From Paucibacter_B soli (GTDB taxonomy: Bacteria; Pseudomonadota; Gammaproteobacteria; Burkholderiales; Burkholderiaceae_C), in the NCBI RefSeq assembly GCF_037482845.1, contig NZ_JBBHJW010000005.1:124001-188000 (forward strand): DNA of 64,000 nucleotides. Direction: 5' to 3'. Every line of letters starts with the position of its first letter. The stretch's first letter is position 1. Positions 8,930 through 18,400 of the stretch are shown here, in pieces. A program made the position numbers and the translations under genes. The notes under the pieces are model-generated. The model was not told the origin of the DNA. It did no database searches and saw only the letters and a program-made list of their open reading frames with translations.

Positions 8930-10618
8930 ATGGCCAGCATTCCCGCCGACAGCCTCGCCCTGCAACGCCTCTACCACTGGGAGCGCACGGCCGCTGAGCG
9001 CGTGATCCTGACCCAGCCTCTTGGTGGCGGTGAGGTCCAGACCTTCACCTGGGGCCAGGTGGCCGACCAGGTGCGCCGCATGGCCGCGCATCTGCAGGCC
9101 CAGGGCTGGGAGCCCGGCTCGCGCGTGGCCATACTCTCCAAGAACTGCGCCTGGTGGCTGATGAGCGACCTGGCGATCTGGATGGCCGGCTATGTCTCGG
9201 TGCCGCTCTACCCGACGCTGGCGCCCGACACGATCCGCCAGATCCTCGCCCATAGCGAGGCCAAGGCCTGTTTCATCGGCAAGCTCGACGGCTGGGCCGG
9301 CATGAAGCCCGGCGTGCCGGCCGACCTGCCCTGCATCAGCTACAAGCTCTCGCCCGACGATGCCAAGAAGTCCTACGAGGGCTGGGATGCGATCTGCGCG
9401 CGCACCGCGCCTCTGCAAGGCGAGCCGCTGCGCGGCGCCGACGAGCTGGCGACGCTGATCTACACCTCGGGCACCACCGGAGCGCCCAAGGGCGTGATGC
9501 ACAGCTTTACCAACTTCGCCTGGGCGCTCACCGCCGCGATCGGCCGCGTGCCCATGGGCGCCGACGACCGCCTGCTCTCCTACCTGCCGCTGGCCCATGT
9601 GGTGGAGCGCGTGCTGGTCGAGCATGGCTGGCTGCGCGCGGGTTTTCGCGTCTACTTCGCCGATTCGCTCGACACCTTTGCCGCCGATCTGCAGCGCTGC
9701 CGCCCCACCATCTTCTTCTCGGTGCCGCGCCTGTGGGTCAAGTTCCAGCAGGGCGTGCTGCACAAGATGCCGCAGGCCAAGCTCGACAAGCTCCTGCGCC
9801 TGCCGCTGATCGGCGGCCTGGTGCGGCGCAAGATCATGAAGGCGCTGGGCCTGGACCAATGCCGGGTGGCCGCCGGTGGCGCCGCGCCCATGCCGGTGGC
9901 GCTGCTGGACTGGTACCGCCGCCTGGGCCTGGCCATCAACGAAGGCTATGGCATGACCGAGAACCTGGCGATCTCGCACATCACCATTCCCGGCAAGAAC
10001 CAGACCGGCACCGTCGGCCCGGCCTATGACGGCGTGCAGACGCGCATCGATCCGGCCAGCGGCGAGCTGCAGATGAAGAGCCCGGCGCTGATGCAGGGCT
10101 ATTTCAAGGAGCCCGAGCTGACCCGCCAGGCCTTCACCGAGGACGGCTGGCTGCGCACCGGCGACAAGGCCCAGCTGGACCCGAGCGGCTGCCTGCGCAT
10201 CACCGGCCGCGTGAAGGACCTGTTCAAGACCAGCAAGGGCAAGTACGTCGCGCCCGCGCCGATCGAGGACAAGCTGATGCTGCACAGCGCCGTGGAAGCC
10301 TGTGTGGTGACCGGCGCCAATATGGGTCAGCCGGTGGGCATCGTGATGCTCTCGGCCGACGGCATCGCGGCCAGCCAGGACCCGGCGCAGCGCGAGCAGC
10401 TCAGCGCCGAGTTGAACGCACACCTGAAGTCCATCAACGCCCACCTCGACCCGCATGAGCAGATGGATTGCCTGGTGGCGGTGAAGACCCCCTGGACGGT
10501 GGACAACGGCTTCATCACCCCCACCTTCAAGGTCAAGCGCAACCGCGTGGACGAGGTCTACGGCCCGCAGCTGGAGGGCTGGGTCGAGCAGCGCAAGAAG
10601 GTGGTGTTTGGCGATTGA
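8930..10618 (+). CDS. AMP-dependent synthetase/ligase, long-chain acyl-CoA synthetase-like
   Basis: 562 residues of the ANL adenylating family, which activates carboxylic acids, usually fatty acids, to acyl-CoA via acyl-AMP. Visible are the P-loop-like LIYTSGTTGAPKGVMHS (about 175-191), the LSYLPLAHVVER region, EGYGMTEN, RTGDKA and the hinge RITGRVKDLFKTSKGKYVAP typical of long-chain and FadD15-like enzymes. The ATG at 8930 follows GGAGA at a good distance. An in-frame ATG 24 bp upstream has no ribosome site. The C-terminal catalytic Lys region (PTFKVKRNRVDE) is intact. The exact substrate cannot be told from sequence. Confidence 0.92.
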   Translation: MASIPADSLALQRLYHWERTAAERVILTQPLGGGEVQTFTWGQVADQVRRMAAHLQAQGWEPGSRVAILSKNCAWWLMSDLAIWMAGYVSVPLYPTLAPDTIRQILAHSEAKACFIGKLDGWAGMKPGVPADLPCISYKLSPDDAKKSYEGWDAICARTAPLQGEPLRGADELATLIYTSGTTGAPKGVMHSFTNFAWALTAAIGRVPMGADDRLLSYLPLAHVVERVLVEHGWLRAGFRVYFADSLDTFAADLQRCRPTIFFSVPRLWVKFQQGVLHKMPQAKLDKLLRLPLIGGLVRRKIMKALGLDQCRVAAGGAAPMPVALLDWYRRLGLAINEGYGMTENLAISHITIPGKNQTGTVGPAYDGVQTRIDPASGELQMKSPALMQGYFKEPELTRQAFTEDGWLRTGDKAQLDPSGCLRITGRVKDLFKTSKGKYVAPAPIEDKLMLHSAVEACVVTGANMGQPVGIVMLSADGIAASQDPAQREQLSAELNAHLKSINAHLDPHEQMDCLVAVKTPWTVDNGFITPTFKVKRNRVDEVYGPQLEGWVEQRKKVVFGD

Positions 10619-10637
10619 TTGGGTGATAGAGCGGCCG

Positions 10638-10655
10638 GGGCGTGCCGCCACGCCC
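10638..10655 (+). terminator. Hairpin after the acyl-CoA synthetase gene
   Basis: GGGCGTG and CACGCCC arms enclose a CCGC loop, 19 bp after the stop codon. It is a strong stem with no U-run, so a terminator role is plausible but unproven. Confidence 0.45.
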
Positions 10656-10697
10656 TGACTTGTGTCGCGCTGCGCATGCCGGGGCTACATTGGCCGC

Positions 10698-11273
10698 ATG
10701 AGTAGCAGCAGCAGCAATGAAAACTTTCCGGTGCTGGAAACCCCGCGCCTGCGTCTGCGCGAGATCGTGGCCAGCGATGCGCCGGCCTTGTTGGCCATCC
10801 ATGGCAATGCCGAGCATATGCGCTGGTTCGGCTGCGATGCCATGGCCGACCTGGCCGCGGCAGAAAACCTGGTGCGCACCTTCGCAGGCTGGCGCCAGGC
10901 GCCCAACCCGGGCACGCGCTGGGGGCTGGAGCTGAAGGATCAGCCGGCCGGCCTGATCGGCAGCTGCGGCCTGTTTGCCTGGCACCGTGGCTGGCGCAAA
11001 TGTGCGCTGGGCTACGAGATCGCGCCCGGCCTGGCGGGCCGCGGCCTGATGCAGGAGGCGCTGCGCGCGGTGCTCGACTGGGGCTTTGCCGAGATGGGCG
11101 AGCTGCATCGTGTCGAGGCGCAGATCCACCCCGACAACACCGCCTCGCTCAAGCTCGCACGTCGGCTCGGATTCGTGCAGGAAGGACGGGCGCGCGAAGT
11201 CGGCTTCTGGGGCGGCCGCCATCACGACCTGCTGCAGCTGAGCCTGCTCAGGCGCGAGTGGCAAACACAATAG
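10698..11273 (+). CDS. GNAT N-acetyltransferase, RimJ/RimL-like
   Basis: 191 residues of the Acetyltransf_3 type, starting FPVLETPRLRLREI, the usual opening of RimJ-like proteins. Acetyl-CoA-binding features are GYEIAPGLAGRGLMQEALRA and the later NTASLKLARRLGFVQEG motif. Members acetylate N-terminal amines of ribosomal proteins or small molecules. The ATG at 10698 begins a serine-rich leader (SSSSS). It is first in a same-strand run of three GNAT genes, 5 bp before the next, so translational coupling is likely. The substrate is unknown. Confidence 0.88.
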   Translation: MSSSSSNENFPVLETPRLRLREIVASDAPALLAIHGNAEHMRWFGCDAMADLAAAENLVRTFAGWRQAPNPGTRWGLELKDQPAGLIGSCGLFAWHRGWRKCALGYEIAPGLAGRGLMQEALRAVLDWGFAEMGELHRVEAQIHPDNTASLKLARRLGFVQEGRAREVGFWGGRHHDLLQLSLLRREWQTQ

Positions 11274-11278
11274 CAAGC

Positions 11279-12184
11279 ATGACGAATGTGAACCTGAACC
11301 GCCGCCCCGCCACCCGCGCCGACATCCCGGCCATGTCGGCGATACGCATTGCCGTGCAGGAGAACCGCCTCAACAATCCGGCGCGCGTCACCACCCAGAT
11401 GTACGAGGACTATCTGCACAAGCTCGGCCGCGGCTGGGTGGCCGAGCTGGAGGGCGAGATCATCGCCTTCTCCTATGCTGCCGCCGCGGATGCCTCGATC
11501 TGGGCGCTGTTCACCCAACCCGGCCGCGAGGGCCTGGGCGCGGGCAAGCAATTGCTGCGTTTGGCGGCGGACTGGCTGTTCGGCCTGGGCTTCGAGCGCG
11601 TGCTGCTGGGCACCGAGGCGAACACCCGCGCCGACCGTTTTTACGCCGCCCAGGGCTGGGCGCGCGGTGCGATGCGGCCGGGCTCGGTGGAGGTGGACTT
11701 CACGCTGAGCAACCCCGGCCCACTGCGCATCGCGCCGCTGGCGCCGGCCGAGGCACAGGCGCTGCTGACGGCCTCCGACGCCTATATGCGGGTGCGCTAC
11801 CCGGCCCTTGACGAGGCCCATCTCGAGACGGCCGAAGCCCTGGGTCGCCCGGGCGTGAGCCTGCTGGGTGCCTGGTGGCAGGGGCAGCTGGTGGCTTGTG
11901 GCGCCGCCAAGCGCGTGCAGGACGATGCGGCGGCCGAGCCCTATGGCGAAATCAAACGCGTGTTTGTTGCCGAGGCCTGGCGCGGCCGCGGCATCTCCAA
12001 GGCCTTGATGCAGCGCCTGGAGCTGCTGCTGCAGGCCCAGGGCCTGACGCTGGCGCGGCTCGAAACCGGCATACACCAGCCCGAGGCCCAGGCCCTCTAC
12101 CGCGGTATGGGCTACCGGCCTTGCGGCCCATTTGGAAGTCATGTGGCCGACGCGACCGGGGTGTTCATGGAGAAGCTTCTGTAG
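11279..12184 (+). CDS. Tandem-domain GNAT acetyltransferase
   Basis: 301 residues with two GNAT folds. The N-terminal domain (about 5-145) has QPGREGLGAGKQLLRLAADW as its acetyl-CoA loop, and EANTRADRFYAAQGW follows. The C-terminal domain (about 155-300) has VAEAWRGRGISKALMQRLE and the motif EAQALYRGMGYRPCG. Either one domain is catalytic and the other is structural, or the two act as an internal pseudo-dimer. It begins 5 bp after the preceding GNAT gene. The longer reading upstream overlaps that gene and is rejected. The substrate is unknown. Confidence 0.85.
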   Translation: MTNVNLNRRPATRADIPAMSAIRIAVQENRLNNPARVTTQMYEDYLHKLGRGWVAELEGEIIAFSYAAAADASIWALFTQPGREGLGAGKQLLRLAADWLFGLGFERVLLGTEANTRADRFYAAQGWARGAMRPGSVEVDFTLSNPGPLRIAPLAPAEAQALLTASDAYMRVRYPALDEAHLETAEALGRPGVSLLGAWWQGQLVACGAAKRVQDDAAAEPYGEIKRVFVAEAWRGRGISKALMQRLELLLQAQGLTLARLETGIHQPEAQALYRGMGYRPCGPFGSHVADATGVFMEKLL

Positions 12185-12224
12185 GTCCGGCGGCAGCCCC
12201 CCCCGCTGCACCTACCATCGGGCG

Positions 12225-12659
12225 ATGACAAATTACCAACTCAGCCTCAGCGACGTCGCCGACGAGGCCACCCGCCTGGCCATCGTGGCGCCACTGCGCG
12301 CCTACAACGAGGCGCAGGCCGGGCCCGGGAACTACCAGCCCCTGGTCATCACCATCCAGGATGGCGCTGGCCAGATCGTCGGGGGCCTCTGGGGCAGCAC
12401 CGGCTACGGCTGGCTCTACACCCAGCTGCTGGCCGTGCCCGAGCATTTGCGCGGCCAGGGCATGGGCAGCAAGCTGCTGCTGCAGGCCGAGGCCGAGGCA
12501 CGCTCGCGTGGCTGCGTGGGCTCCTGGCTCGATACCTTCAGCTTCCAGGCGCGCGGCTTCTACGAGGGCCTGGGCTACAAGGTGTTTGGCGAAATAGGCG
12601 ACTATCCGCCGGGCGGCTCGCGCTGCTTCATGAGCAAGCGGCTGGACGGCGGGCTGTGA
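12225..12659 (+). CDS. GNAT acetyltransferase
   Basis: 144 residues. The acetyl-CoA loop is LAVPEHLRGQGMGSKLLLQA, followed by the usual F-x-x-x-GFYEGLGYKVFGEI element. The start at 12225 (MTNYQLSLSDVADEATR) agrees with the family's N-terminus. It is the third GNAT gene in a row, but its N-terminal half (YNEAQAGPGNYQPLVITI) differs from its neighbours, so it does not look like a recent duplicate. It is 41 bp from the previous gene and 54 bp before the VOC gene. The substrate is unknown. Confidence 0.85.
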   Translation: MTNYQLSLSDVADEATRLAIVAPLRAYNEAQAGPGNYQPLVITIQDGAGQIVGGLWGSTGYGWLYTQLLAVPEHLRGQGMGSKLLLQAEAEARSRGCVGSWLDTFSFQARGFYEGLGYKVFGEIGDYPPGGSRCFMSKRLDGGL

Positions 12660-12712
12660 AAGCCGGCTCGCCCGGGCTAGCATCAGGCGATCAACTGTCA
12701 CGGGAGCTTTCC

Positions 12713-13099
12713 ATGCAACGCGTCACCGGTATCGGCGGAATCTTCTTCAAGGCCAGGGATGCCGAGGCGCTGCGCGCCTGGTATCAGCGCCATCTGGGCA
12801 TAGACGTGCAGCCCTGGGGCGGCGCGGCCTTCAGCTGGGCCGATGGGCAGGGCAAGCCCTGCGGCGGCAGCACGATCTGGAACATCGGCGCGGCCGACAA
12901 CGACTACTACGCCCCCAGCACGGCGCCCTTCATGATCAATTACCGCGTGGCCGACCTGCAGGCACTGCTGGCGGCGCTGCGCGCCGAGGGCTGCCAGGTG
13001 CTGGACAAGACCGAGGACTCCGAGTACGGCAAGTTCGGCTGGGTGATGGACCCCGAGGGCAACAAGGTCGAGCTCTGGGAAGCGCCGGCGGGGCAGTGA
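12713..13099 (+). CDS. VOC-family (glyoxalase/bleomycin-resistance-like) protein
   Basis: 128 residues with the paired beta-alpha-beta-beta-beta modules of the vicinal oxygen chelate fold. IGGIFFKARDAEALRAWYQ opens the first module, and GWVMDPEGNKVELWEAP closes the second with the usual terminal glutamate ligand. Members include glyoxalases, dioxygenases and antibiotic-binding proteins. It lies 19 bp before the SDR gene and is probably cotranscribed with it. The start at 12713 is the first ATG that fits the fold. Confidence 0.88.
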   Translation: MQRVTGIGGIFFKARDAEALRAWYQRHLGIDVQPWGGAAFSWADGQGKPCGGSTIWNIGAADNDYYAPSTAPFMINYRVADLQALLAALRAEGCQVLDKTEDSEYGKFGWVMDPEGNKVELWEAPAGQ

Positions 13100-13118
13100 A
13101 TCTCAGCAGGACCAGCGC

Positions 13119-13850
13119 ATGGATCTGCAACTGCAAGGCCTGAGGGCCATCGTCACCGGCGGCTCGGCCGGCATCGGTGCGGCCATCGTGCAGGCGCTCG
13201 CGGCCGAGGGCTGCGAGGTGGCTTTTTGCGCGCGCGATGCGGGCCGCATCGAGGCCCAGCTGGCGCGCTGCGCGGGCCTGCCCGGGCGTGTCAGCGCGCG
13301 CGCGCTGGATGTCACCGATGCCGCAGCCTTTGGCGCCTGGCTGTCCGAGTTCGAGGCGCTGGACATCTTCGTTGCCAACGTGAGCGCGCTGTCCGGCGAC
13401 TGGGAGGCCGCGCTGCACACCGATGTGCGCGCCACAGTGGCCTGTTGCGAGGCGGTGCTGCCGCTGCTGCAGCGCTCGTCGCATGGCGCGCTGAGCTATG
13501 TGGGCTCCAAGGCCGGCTCGCTGGCAGCGCCCAACTCGGCCGCCTATGGTGCTGCCAAGGCGGCGCTGGCGCATTACATGAAGTCCCTCTCGGCGCGCCT
13601 GCTGCCAAGTGTGCGCGTCAACACCGTCTCGCCCGGCGATACCCTGTTCGAGGGCGGCATCTGGGGCCGCGCGCGGCGCGAGGAGCCCGAGCTCTACGCG
13701 CGCGTGCTGGCGCGCAACCCGATGCAGCGCCTGGCCACGCCCGAAGAGGTGGCGCGCGTGGTGGCCTTTGTGTCGAGCCCGGCGGCGAGCTTTGTGGCGG
13801 GCGCGAACTGGTATGTGGACGGCGGCTCGACCGCGCATGTGCAGTTCTAG
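13119..13850 (+). CDS. Short-chain dehydrogenase/reductase
   Basis: 243 residues, a Rossmann-fold NAD(P)-dependent oxidoreductase. The cofactor loop TGGSAGIGAAI lies near residues 12-22, the catalytic serine sits in SYVGSKAGS, and the YxxxK pair occurs as YGAAKAAL near 148. The NTVSPGDT and VDGGSTA ends are typical of classical SDRs. The usual NNAG element is replaced by VANVS, a mild deviation also seen in other SDRs. The last 4 bp overlap the convergent DUF4336 gene. The substrate is unknown. Confidence 0.9.
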   Translation: MDLQLQGLRAIVTGGSAGIGAAIVQALAAEGCEVAFCARDAGRIEAQLARCAGLPGRVSARALDVTDAAAFGAWLSEFEALDIFVANVSALSGDWEAALHTDVRATVACCEAVLPLLQRSSHGALSYVGSKAGSLAAPNSAAYGAAKAALAHYMKSLSARLLPSVRVNTVSPGDTLFEGGIWGRARREEPELYARVLARNPMQRLATPEEVARVVAFVSSPAASFVAGANWYVDGGSTAHVQF

Positions 13851-14524
13851 CACAGGGAACGCAAGGCCTGCGCCACCCGCGCATGGGCATCCTTGTCGAT
13901 CACCGCGTCATGCGCCATCAGCACGCGCTCGAACGGCCAGGCCAGCAGGCGCTCGGTGCTGCGTCGCACGGCCGCACGGTCGCGCACCAGGGCGCGTACC
14001 GTGCGGGGGGCGGCCAGTTGCCGGTGCACACCGGTCAGGTGCGCATAGAGCCGGGCCGGCCAGCCGAGCTCGCCCTGCCAGCATTGCAGCAGGTCGGTGA
14101 GTATCAGGCTGGCCGAGGGGCGGTGGAACCAGACGGTTTCGTTGGCGTAGGGGATGCCTTCGAACAGCGTCCAGTCGAGCTCGGGCGCCCAGGGTGCCGT
14201 GGCGGCTTCGGGCAGCTCGTGCAAGCTCGCGAGCTCGGGCCGTTTGGCCTGCAAGCCGGGCGCGCCAAACTGCTGCGCCTGGGGGAAGGCGGCCGCGCCA
14301 TCGGCCAGGAAGAGGTGGTGGGTCTTGCTGGGTGCGACGATGTAACTCACCTCGCCAAGCTCGCGCAGCTGGGCGCGCAGCGCGGCGTTTATGGGTACCG
14401 GCGAGTGCAGCCAGAGCCGGCTGCCGGGCAGCTGCACCACGCTCATGCGTGTGCTGATGGCCAGGCCGTTGGCGCGGAATTGATGCTGGACATGCCAGAG
14501 CTGATCGGTGATGCGGTGGAGCAC
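13847..14524 (-). CDS. DUF4336 protein (metallo-hydrolase-like)
   Basis: 225 residues from a GTG start. The opening VLHRITDQLWHVQH, the HSPVPIN segment, YIVAPSKTHHLF and the C-terminal FERVLMAHDAVI are characteristic of DUF4336, a family distantly related to metallo-beta-lactamase folds. I chose the GTG at 14524 because AGAAGGGA lies at ribosome-site distance and the protein then aligns with the family start. Reading further upstream would put the start inside the divergent AraC gene. Its function is unknown. It is divergent from that regulator with a 94-bp gap, which suggests a regulator-target pair. Confidence 0.75.
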   Translation of the reverse strand: MLHRITDQLWHVQHQFRANGLAISTRMSVVQLPGSRLWLHSPVPINAALRAQLRELGEVSYIVAPSKTHHLFLADGAAAFPQAQQFGAPGLQAKRPELASLHELPEAATAPWAPELDWTLFEGIPYANETVWFHRPSASLILTDLLQCWQGELGWPARLYAHLTGVHRQLAAPRTVRALVRDRAAVRRSTERLLAWPFERVLMAHDAVIDKDAHARVAQALRSLC

Positions 14525-14618
14525 GGAGCGGGTCCCTTCTGGTGGCGCAGGCCGCCATGCTCGCGTGCCGGCGCGGCGGCGTATTGAAGAGTTTCGACAT
14601 TGCGTAGACTGCTGCGCC

Positions 14619-15473
14619 ATGCCTGCCGAGTCGAATTCCTACAGCCGCCTGCTGCTGCCGCATCCCAGCCTGGCGGGCTGTGTGCGCGGCCTGATGTGCC
14701 GCAGCACCATGGGCCAGGAACTGCCGCCAGAGCAGCGCTTCAACCACTACCCGGCCACGCCGCTGTGCAGCCTGAACTGGTGGCTCGCGGGCACGGCCGA
14801 GCTGCTGGCGCCGGGTGCGCCGGCCTTGCTCACGAGCCCGCGCCAGCGCTTGCCGGTGGCCCTCAGCCTGAGCGGGCCGCAGACCATGCCCAGCATCACC
14901 TGGAATCCCGGCCCCGCCCATGGCCTGATGCTGCTGCTGCTGCCGGATGCCTTGCAGCGCCTTACCGGCCTGGCCCCGGCGAGCCTCATGAACCGCAGCG
15001 TGGACGCCGCTGCCCTGCTGCCGCCAAGCTGGCTGGCGATGGCCGCCGAGGTGGCTGCCGCGCCCGACGACGCCGCGCGCATGGCCTGCATCGAGGCCTT
15101 TCTGCGGCCCTTGTGGCGGGCGCAGCCGGCGCCTGGCTTGCAGCGCTATGCCGAGTGGGCCGAGGGCCTGGCCCTGCATGCGGCGAGCTCGGCAGCGGGG
15201 CGCAGCCTGCGCCAGCTGGAGCGGCGCATTCGTGCCTGGGCCGGCCAGCCCTTGCGCGAGCTGCGCGGCCTGGGGCGCGCCGAGCGCACCTTCTTCGCCG
15301 CCCTGCGCGCGCCGCAGCCACCGGCCTGGGCCCAGCTGGCGTTGGAGCAGGGCTTTGCCGACCAATCGCATCTGTGCCGCGAGTCGCGCCGCATCACCGG
15401 CTGCACACCCGCGGAATTGCGTCGACGCATCGCCTGCGACGAGGGCTTCTGGGCCTACCGGGTCTGGCAGTAG
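14619..15473 (+). CDS. AraC-family transcriptional regulator
   Basis: 284 residues. The N-terminal half (to about 170) is a variable sensing domain. The C-terminal third holds the AraC helix-turn-helix pair, seen as SLRQLERRIRAWAG and FADQSHLCRESRRITGCTPAEL, with the usual ending. The start MPAESNSYSRL at 14619 is preferred. The upstream in-frame extension would cross the promoter region of the divergent DUF4336 gene. It most likely controls that neighbour or itself. The effector is unknown. Confidence 0.85.
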   Translation: MPAESNSYSRLLLPHPSLAGCVRGLMCRSTMGQELPPEQRFNHYPATPLCSLNWWLAGTAELLAPGAPALLTSPRQRLPVALSLSGPQTMPSITWNPGPAHGLMLLLLPDALQRLTGLAPASLMNRSVDAAALLPPSWLAMAAEVAAAPDDAARMACIEAFLRPLWRAQPAPGLQRYAEWAEGLALHAASSAAGRSLRQLERRIRAWAGQPLRELRGLGRAERTFFAALRAPQPPAWAQLALEQGFADQSHLCRESRRITGCTPAELRRRIACDEGFWAYRVWQ

Positions 15474-15476
15474 CCG

Positions 15477-18400
15477 TCAGATCTCGAAACTCTGCGCCTG
15501 CGGCGCCTTCAGCGGCAACAGCAGCTCGAAACACGCGCCCGCGCCCGGCGCGGTGCTGGCAGTGATGCTGCCGCCCAGCAGCGAGTTGACGATGTTGTAG
15601 CTGATGTGCAGGCCCAGGCCGCTGCCGCCCTGGCCCAGCCGGGTGGTGAAGAAGGGCTCGAAGATGCGCTTCAGGTGGGCGGGGGCGATGCCGCGGCCGT
15701 TGTCGCTGCAGCTTAGCAGCACCTGCTCGCGCCCCTGCAGCTCGGCGGCGAGCCGGATATGGCCGCCCTTGCGGCCCTCGAAGCCATGCAGCACGGCGTT
15801 GACGATCAGGTTGCTGAGCACCTGGCCGAGCGGGCCGGGGTAGCTGTCCAGCAAGATGCCACCGGGCACATCGAGTTGCAGCTCGTGCTGGTCGTGGCGC
15901 AGGAAGTTCTGCAGGGTCAGTGCGACCTCGGTGCAGACCAGCTGCAGATCGAAGCTGCGGCGCTGGTCCGAGCGCTGGTCCAGCGCCAGCTGCTTGAAGC
16001 TCTGCACCAGGGTGGCGGCGCCCTCCAGGCTCTTCATCAGCAACTCGGCCGAAGCGTTGATGCCCTCGCAATAGCCGTCCAGCTCGGAGCGGCGCAGGCC
16101 GCCGTCGCCGAGGCGCTGCTTGAAGCGTCGGCTGCTGTCGCGCAGGGTGCTGGCCATCATCAGGGCGTTGCCGATCGGCGTGTTGAGTTCATGTGCAACG
16201 CCGGCCACCAGCGCGCCCAGCGCCGCCAGCTTCTCCTGCTCCACCAGCTTTTCACGCGTCAGCTCTAGGTGGTGATAGGCCTCGGCCTTGGCCAGCGCCA
16301 CCGCAGCATAGGCGCCCAGATTGCGCAGCATGTCGAGGTCGGTTTCACGGTAGGCGTCGGGCCGGCTGCTCAACACGCTGATGACGCCCATGACCTGGCC
16401 CTTCAGCAGCATGGGCACATAAAGGCCCGAGCGCGCCGGGCTCGGCGCCATGCCGTCCTCCAGCTCGACCTGCTGGGCCTCGCCGAGGGCGCGCACACGC
16501 TCGTCCAGCATGCGCACATCGCGGCCCAGCTCGCGCACGATCAGCTCGCGCGCATGCAGGGCGCATTGCGAGGCATGCTGTTCCTGGGCGTCGAGGCTGC
16601 GCTTGTAGGGCTTGAAGGCGCGACCGCCCTGGCGCACAAAGTCGAAGCGCAGCAGGCGCTCGTCCCAGTCCACCAGGCCGACGCCGAACACGCTGGCGTC
16701 CATCAGCTTGTCGACATGGCGGTAGAGCGTCTCGCAGATGTCCTTGGCGTCCAGCGAGGCGGTGAGCTCGCGGCCGATCTCGCTCAGCAGGGTGATGCTG
16801 CGGCGCGCGCGCTCGGCGGCCTCATGCTGCACCTCCACCGCGCGCTTCTCGCGCTCCAGCTGCTGCTGCTGTTCCACCACCTGTTGGGTGCGCGCCTGCA
16901 CCTGCTGCTCCAGCAATTGCCGGGCGCGCTGCAGCGAGCGCAGGCGCAGCTGGTGCAGCAGGGCCAGGCCCAGCAGCAGCAGGGCGAGGGCCAGGGCGCG
17001 GAACCAGCGGCTGCCCCACCAGGGCGGAAGTACCTCCACCGAGAGGCCGAAGGCGCCCTCGCTCCAGACCCCGCCAGCGCCCGCCGCCTTGACAAGCAGG
17101 CGGTAGCTGCCCGGGTCCAGGTTGGTGTAGGTGGCCACGCCCTCGCCGGGCTTGCCGTAGATCCATTCCTTGTCGAAGCCCTCCAGCATCCAGGCGTACT
17201 GGTTGAGCGCGTGGTCGTAATAGCTCAGGGCGGCGAACTCCAGGCTCACCATCGCCTCGCGGTGCGAGAGCCGCAGCGTACGGGCCTCGTGCAGGGGCCC
17301 GGCTATGCCCAGTTGCTGCAGGCTCGGCGGTGTGCTGCCGGAGCCGGACTCGGCCGGCGCCGCGGCGGCTTGCGTATCGCTCGCCAGCAGCGAGCGGTTG
17401 AACACCAACAGGTCCGACAGCACCACGCGCGGCGGGGCGAGGTTGTCGCGCAGCAGCTCGGGCTTGAAGACATAGAGCGCCGCCGCGCCGAAGAACAGGC
17501 TGCCATCCTCGCTGCGCGCCGCCGCGCCGAAGCTGAACACGCCGTCGAAGGGGCCGCCATGGCTGGGGTAGAGGCGCGCCATATGCTGCTCGGGGCGCAG
17601 GCGCACCAGGCCGCGCTGGCCCGACATCCAGAGTTCGCCGTCGACGGCGTCCTGGATCGCATTGATCCAGCCCGGCGGCATGCCCAGGGTGTGGCGCCAG
17701 GAGGCCAGGGTCCAGCCCGAGCCGTCCTCCAGCAGCTCGTAGAGGCCCAGGTCGGTGCCTACCCAGATGCGTCCGCGGCTGTCCTGGCGCAGTGCCTGGA
17801 TGTTCAGGCGCGCCGGGTTGGCGATGCCGGCGCTGGGCCGCAAGGGCTGTTCGAAGCTCTCGCTCTCGGGACGCCAGCGGTGCAGGCCGCCCTTGGTGCC
17901 TATCCACAGCCGGCCCTCGCGGTCTTCCAGCAGGCAGTCCACCGTGTCGTGCGCGAGCGCGCCGGGGCTGCCGGTGGCGCGGTAGCTGCGCAGCCGGCCC
18001 GTGGCGTCGATGCGGTACAGGCCTGCCGCGCTGCCGGCCCAGACCTCGCCCTGGCGGTCGCGCAGCAGCGAGCTGATCGAGGCGCCGCCCGGTGTGCGGT
18101 GGTCCAGCGCGATGCGCTGGTGGCGTTGCAGGCGCGTGTCGTAGCGCGTCAGGCCCTCCTCGCCACCGATCCAGAGCCGCTCGGCACCCTCGGGCAGCAG
18201 GGCCTTGATGCGGGCGACGCCGGTGGCGGACGGTGCGATGCGCTCGGCATGGCCGCTCGGCAGGTGCAGGCGGTTCAGGCCGGCGCCGTAAGTGCCTACC
18301 CAGGCATGGGCGCGGCCGTCCGGCACGATCGCCATCACGCCCGGCTGGGCCAGGCTGTCGGCCACATCGGGCAGGTGGCGGTAGCTGGTGAAACCCTGGC

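Noticed and set aside
14525..14620. Longer start for the DUF4336 gene at 14620
   Set aside because: It overlaps the divergent AraC start, and the added residues do not resemble the family. GTG at 14524 has a ribosome site.
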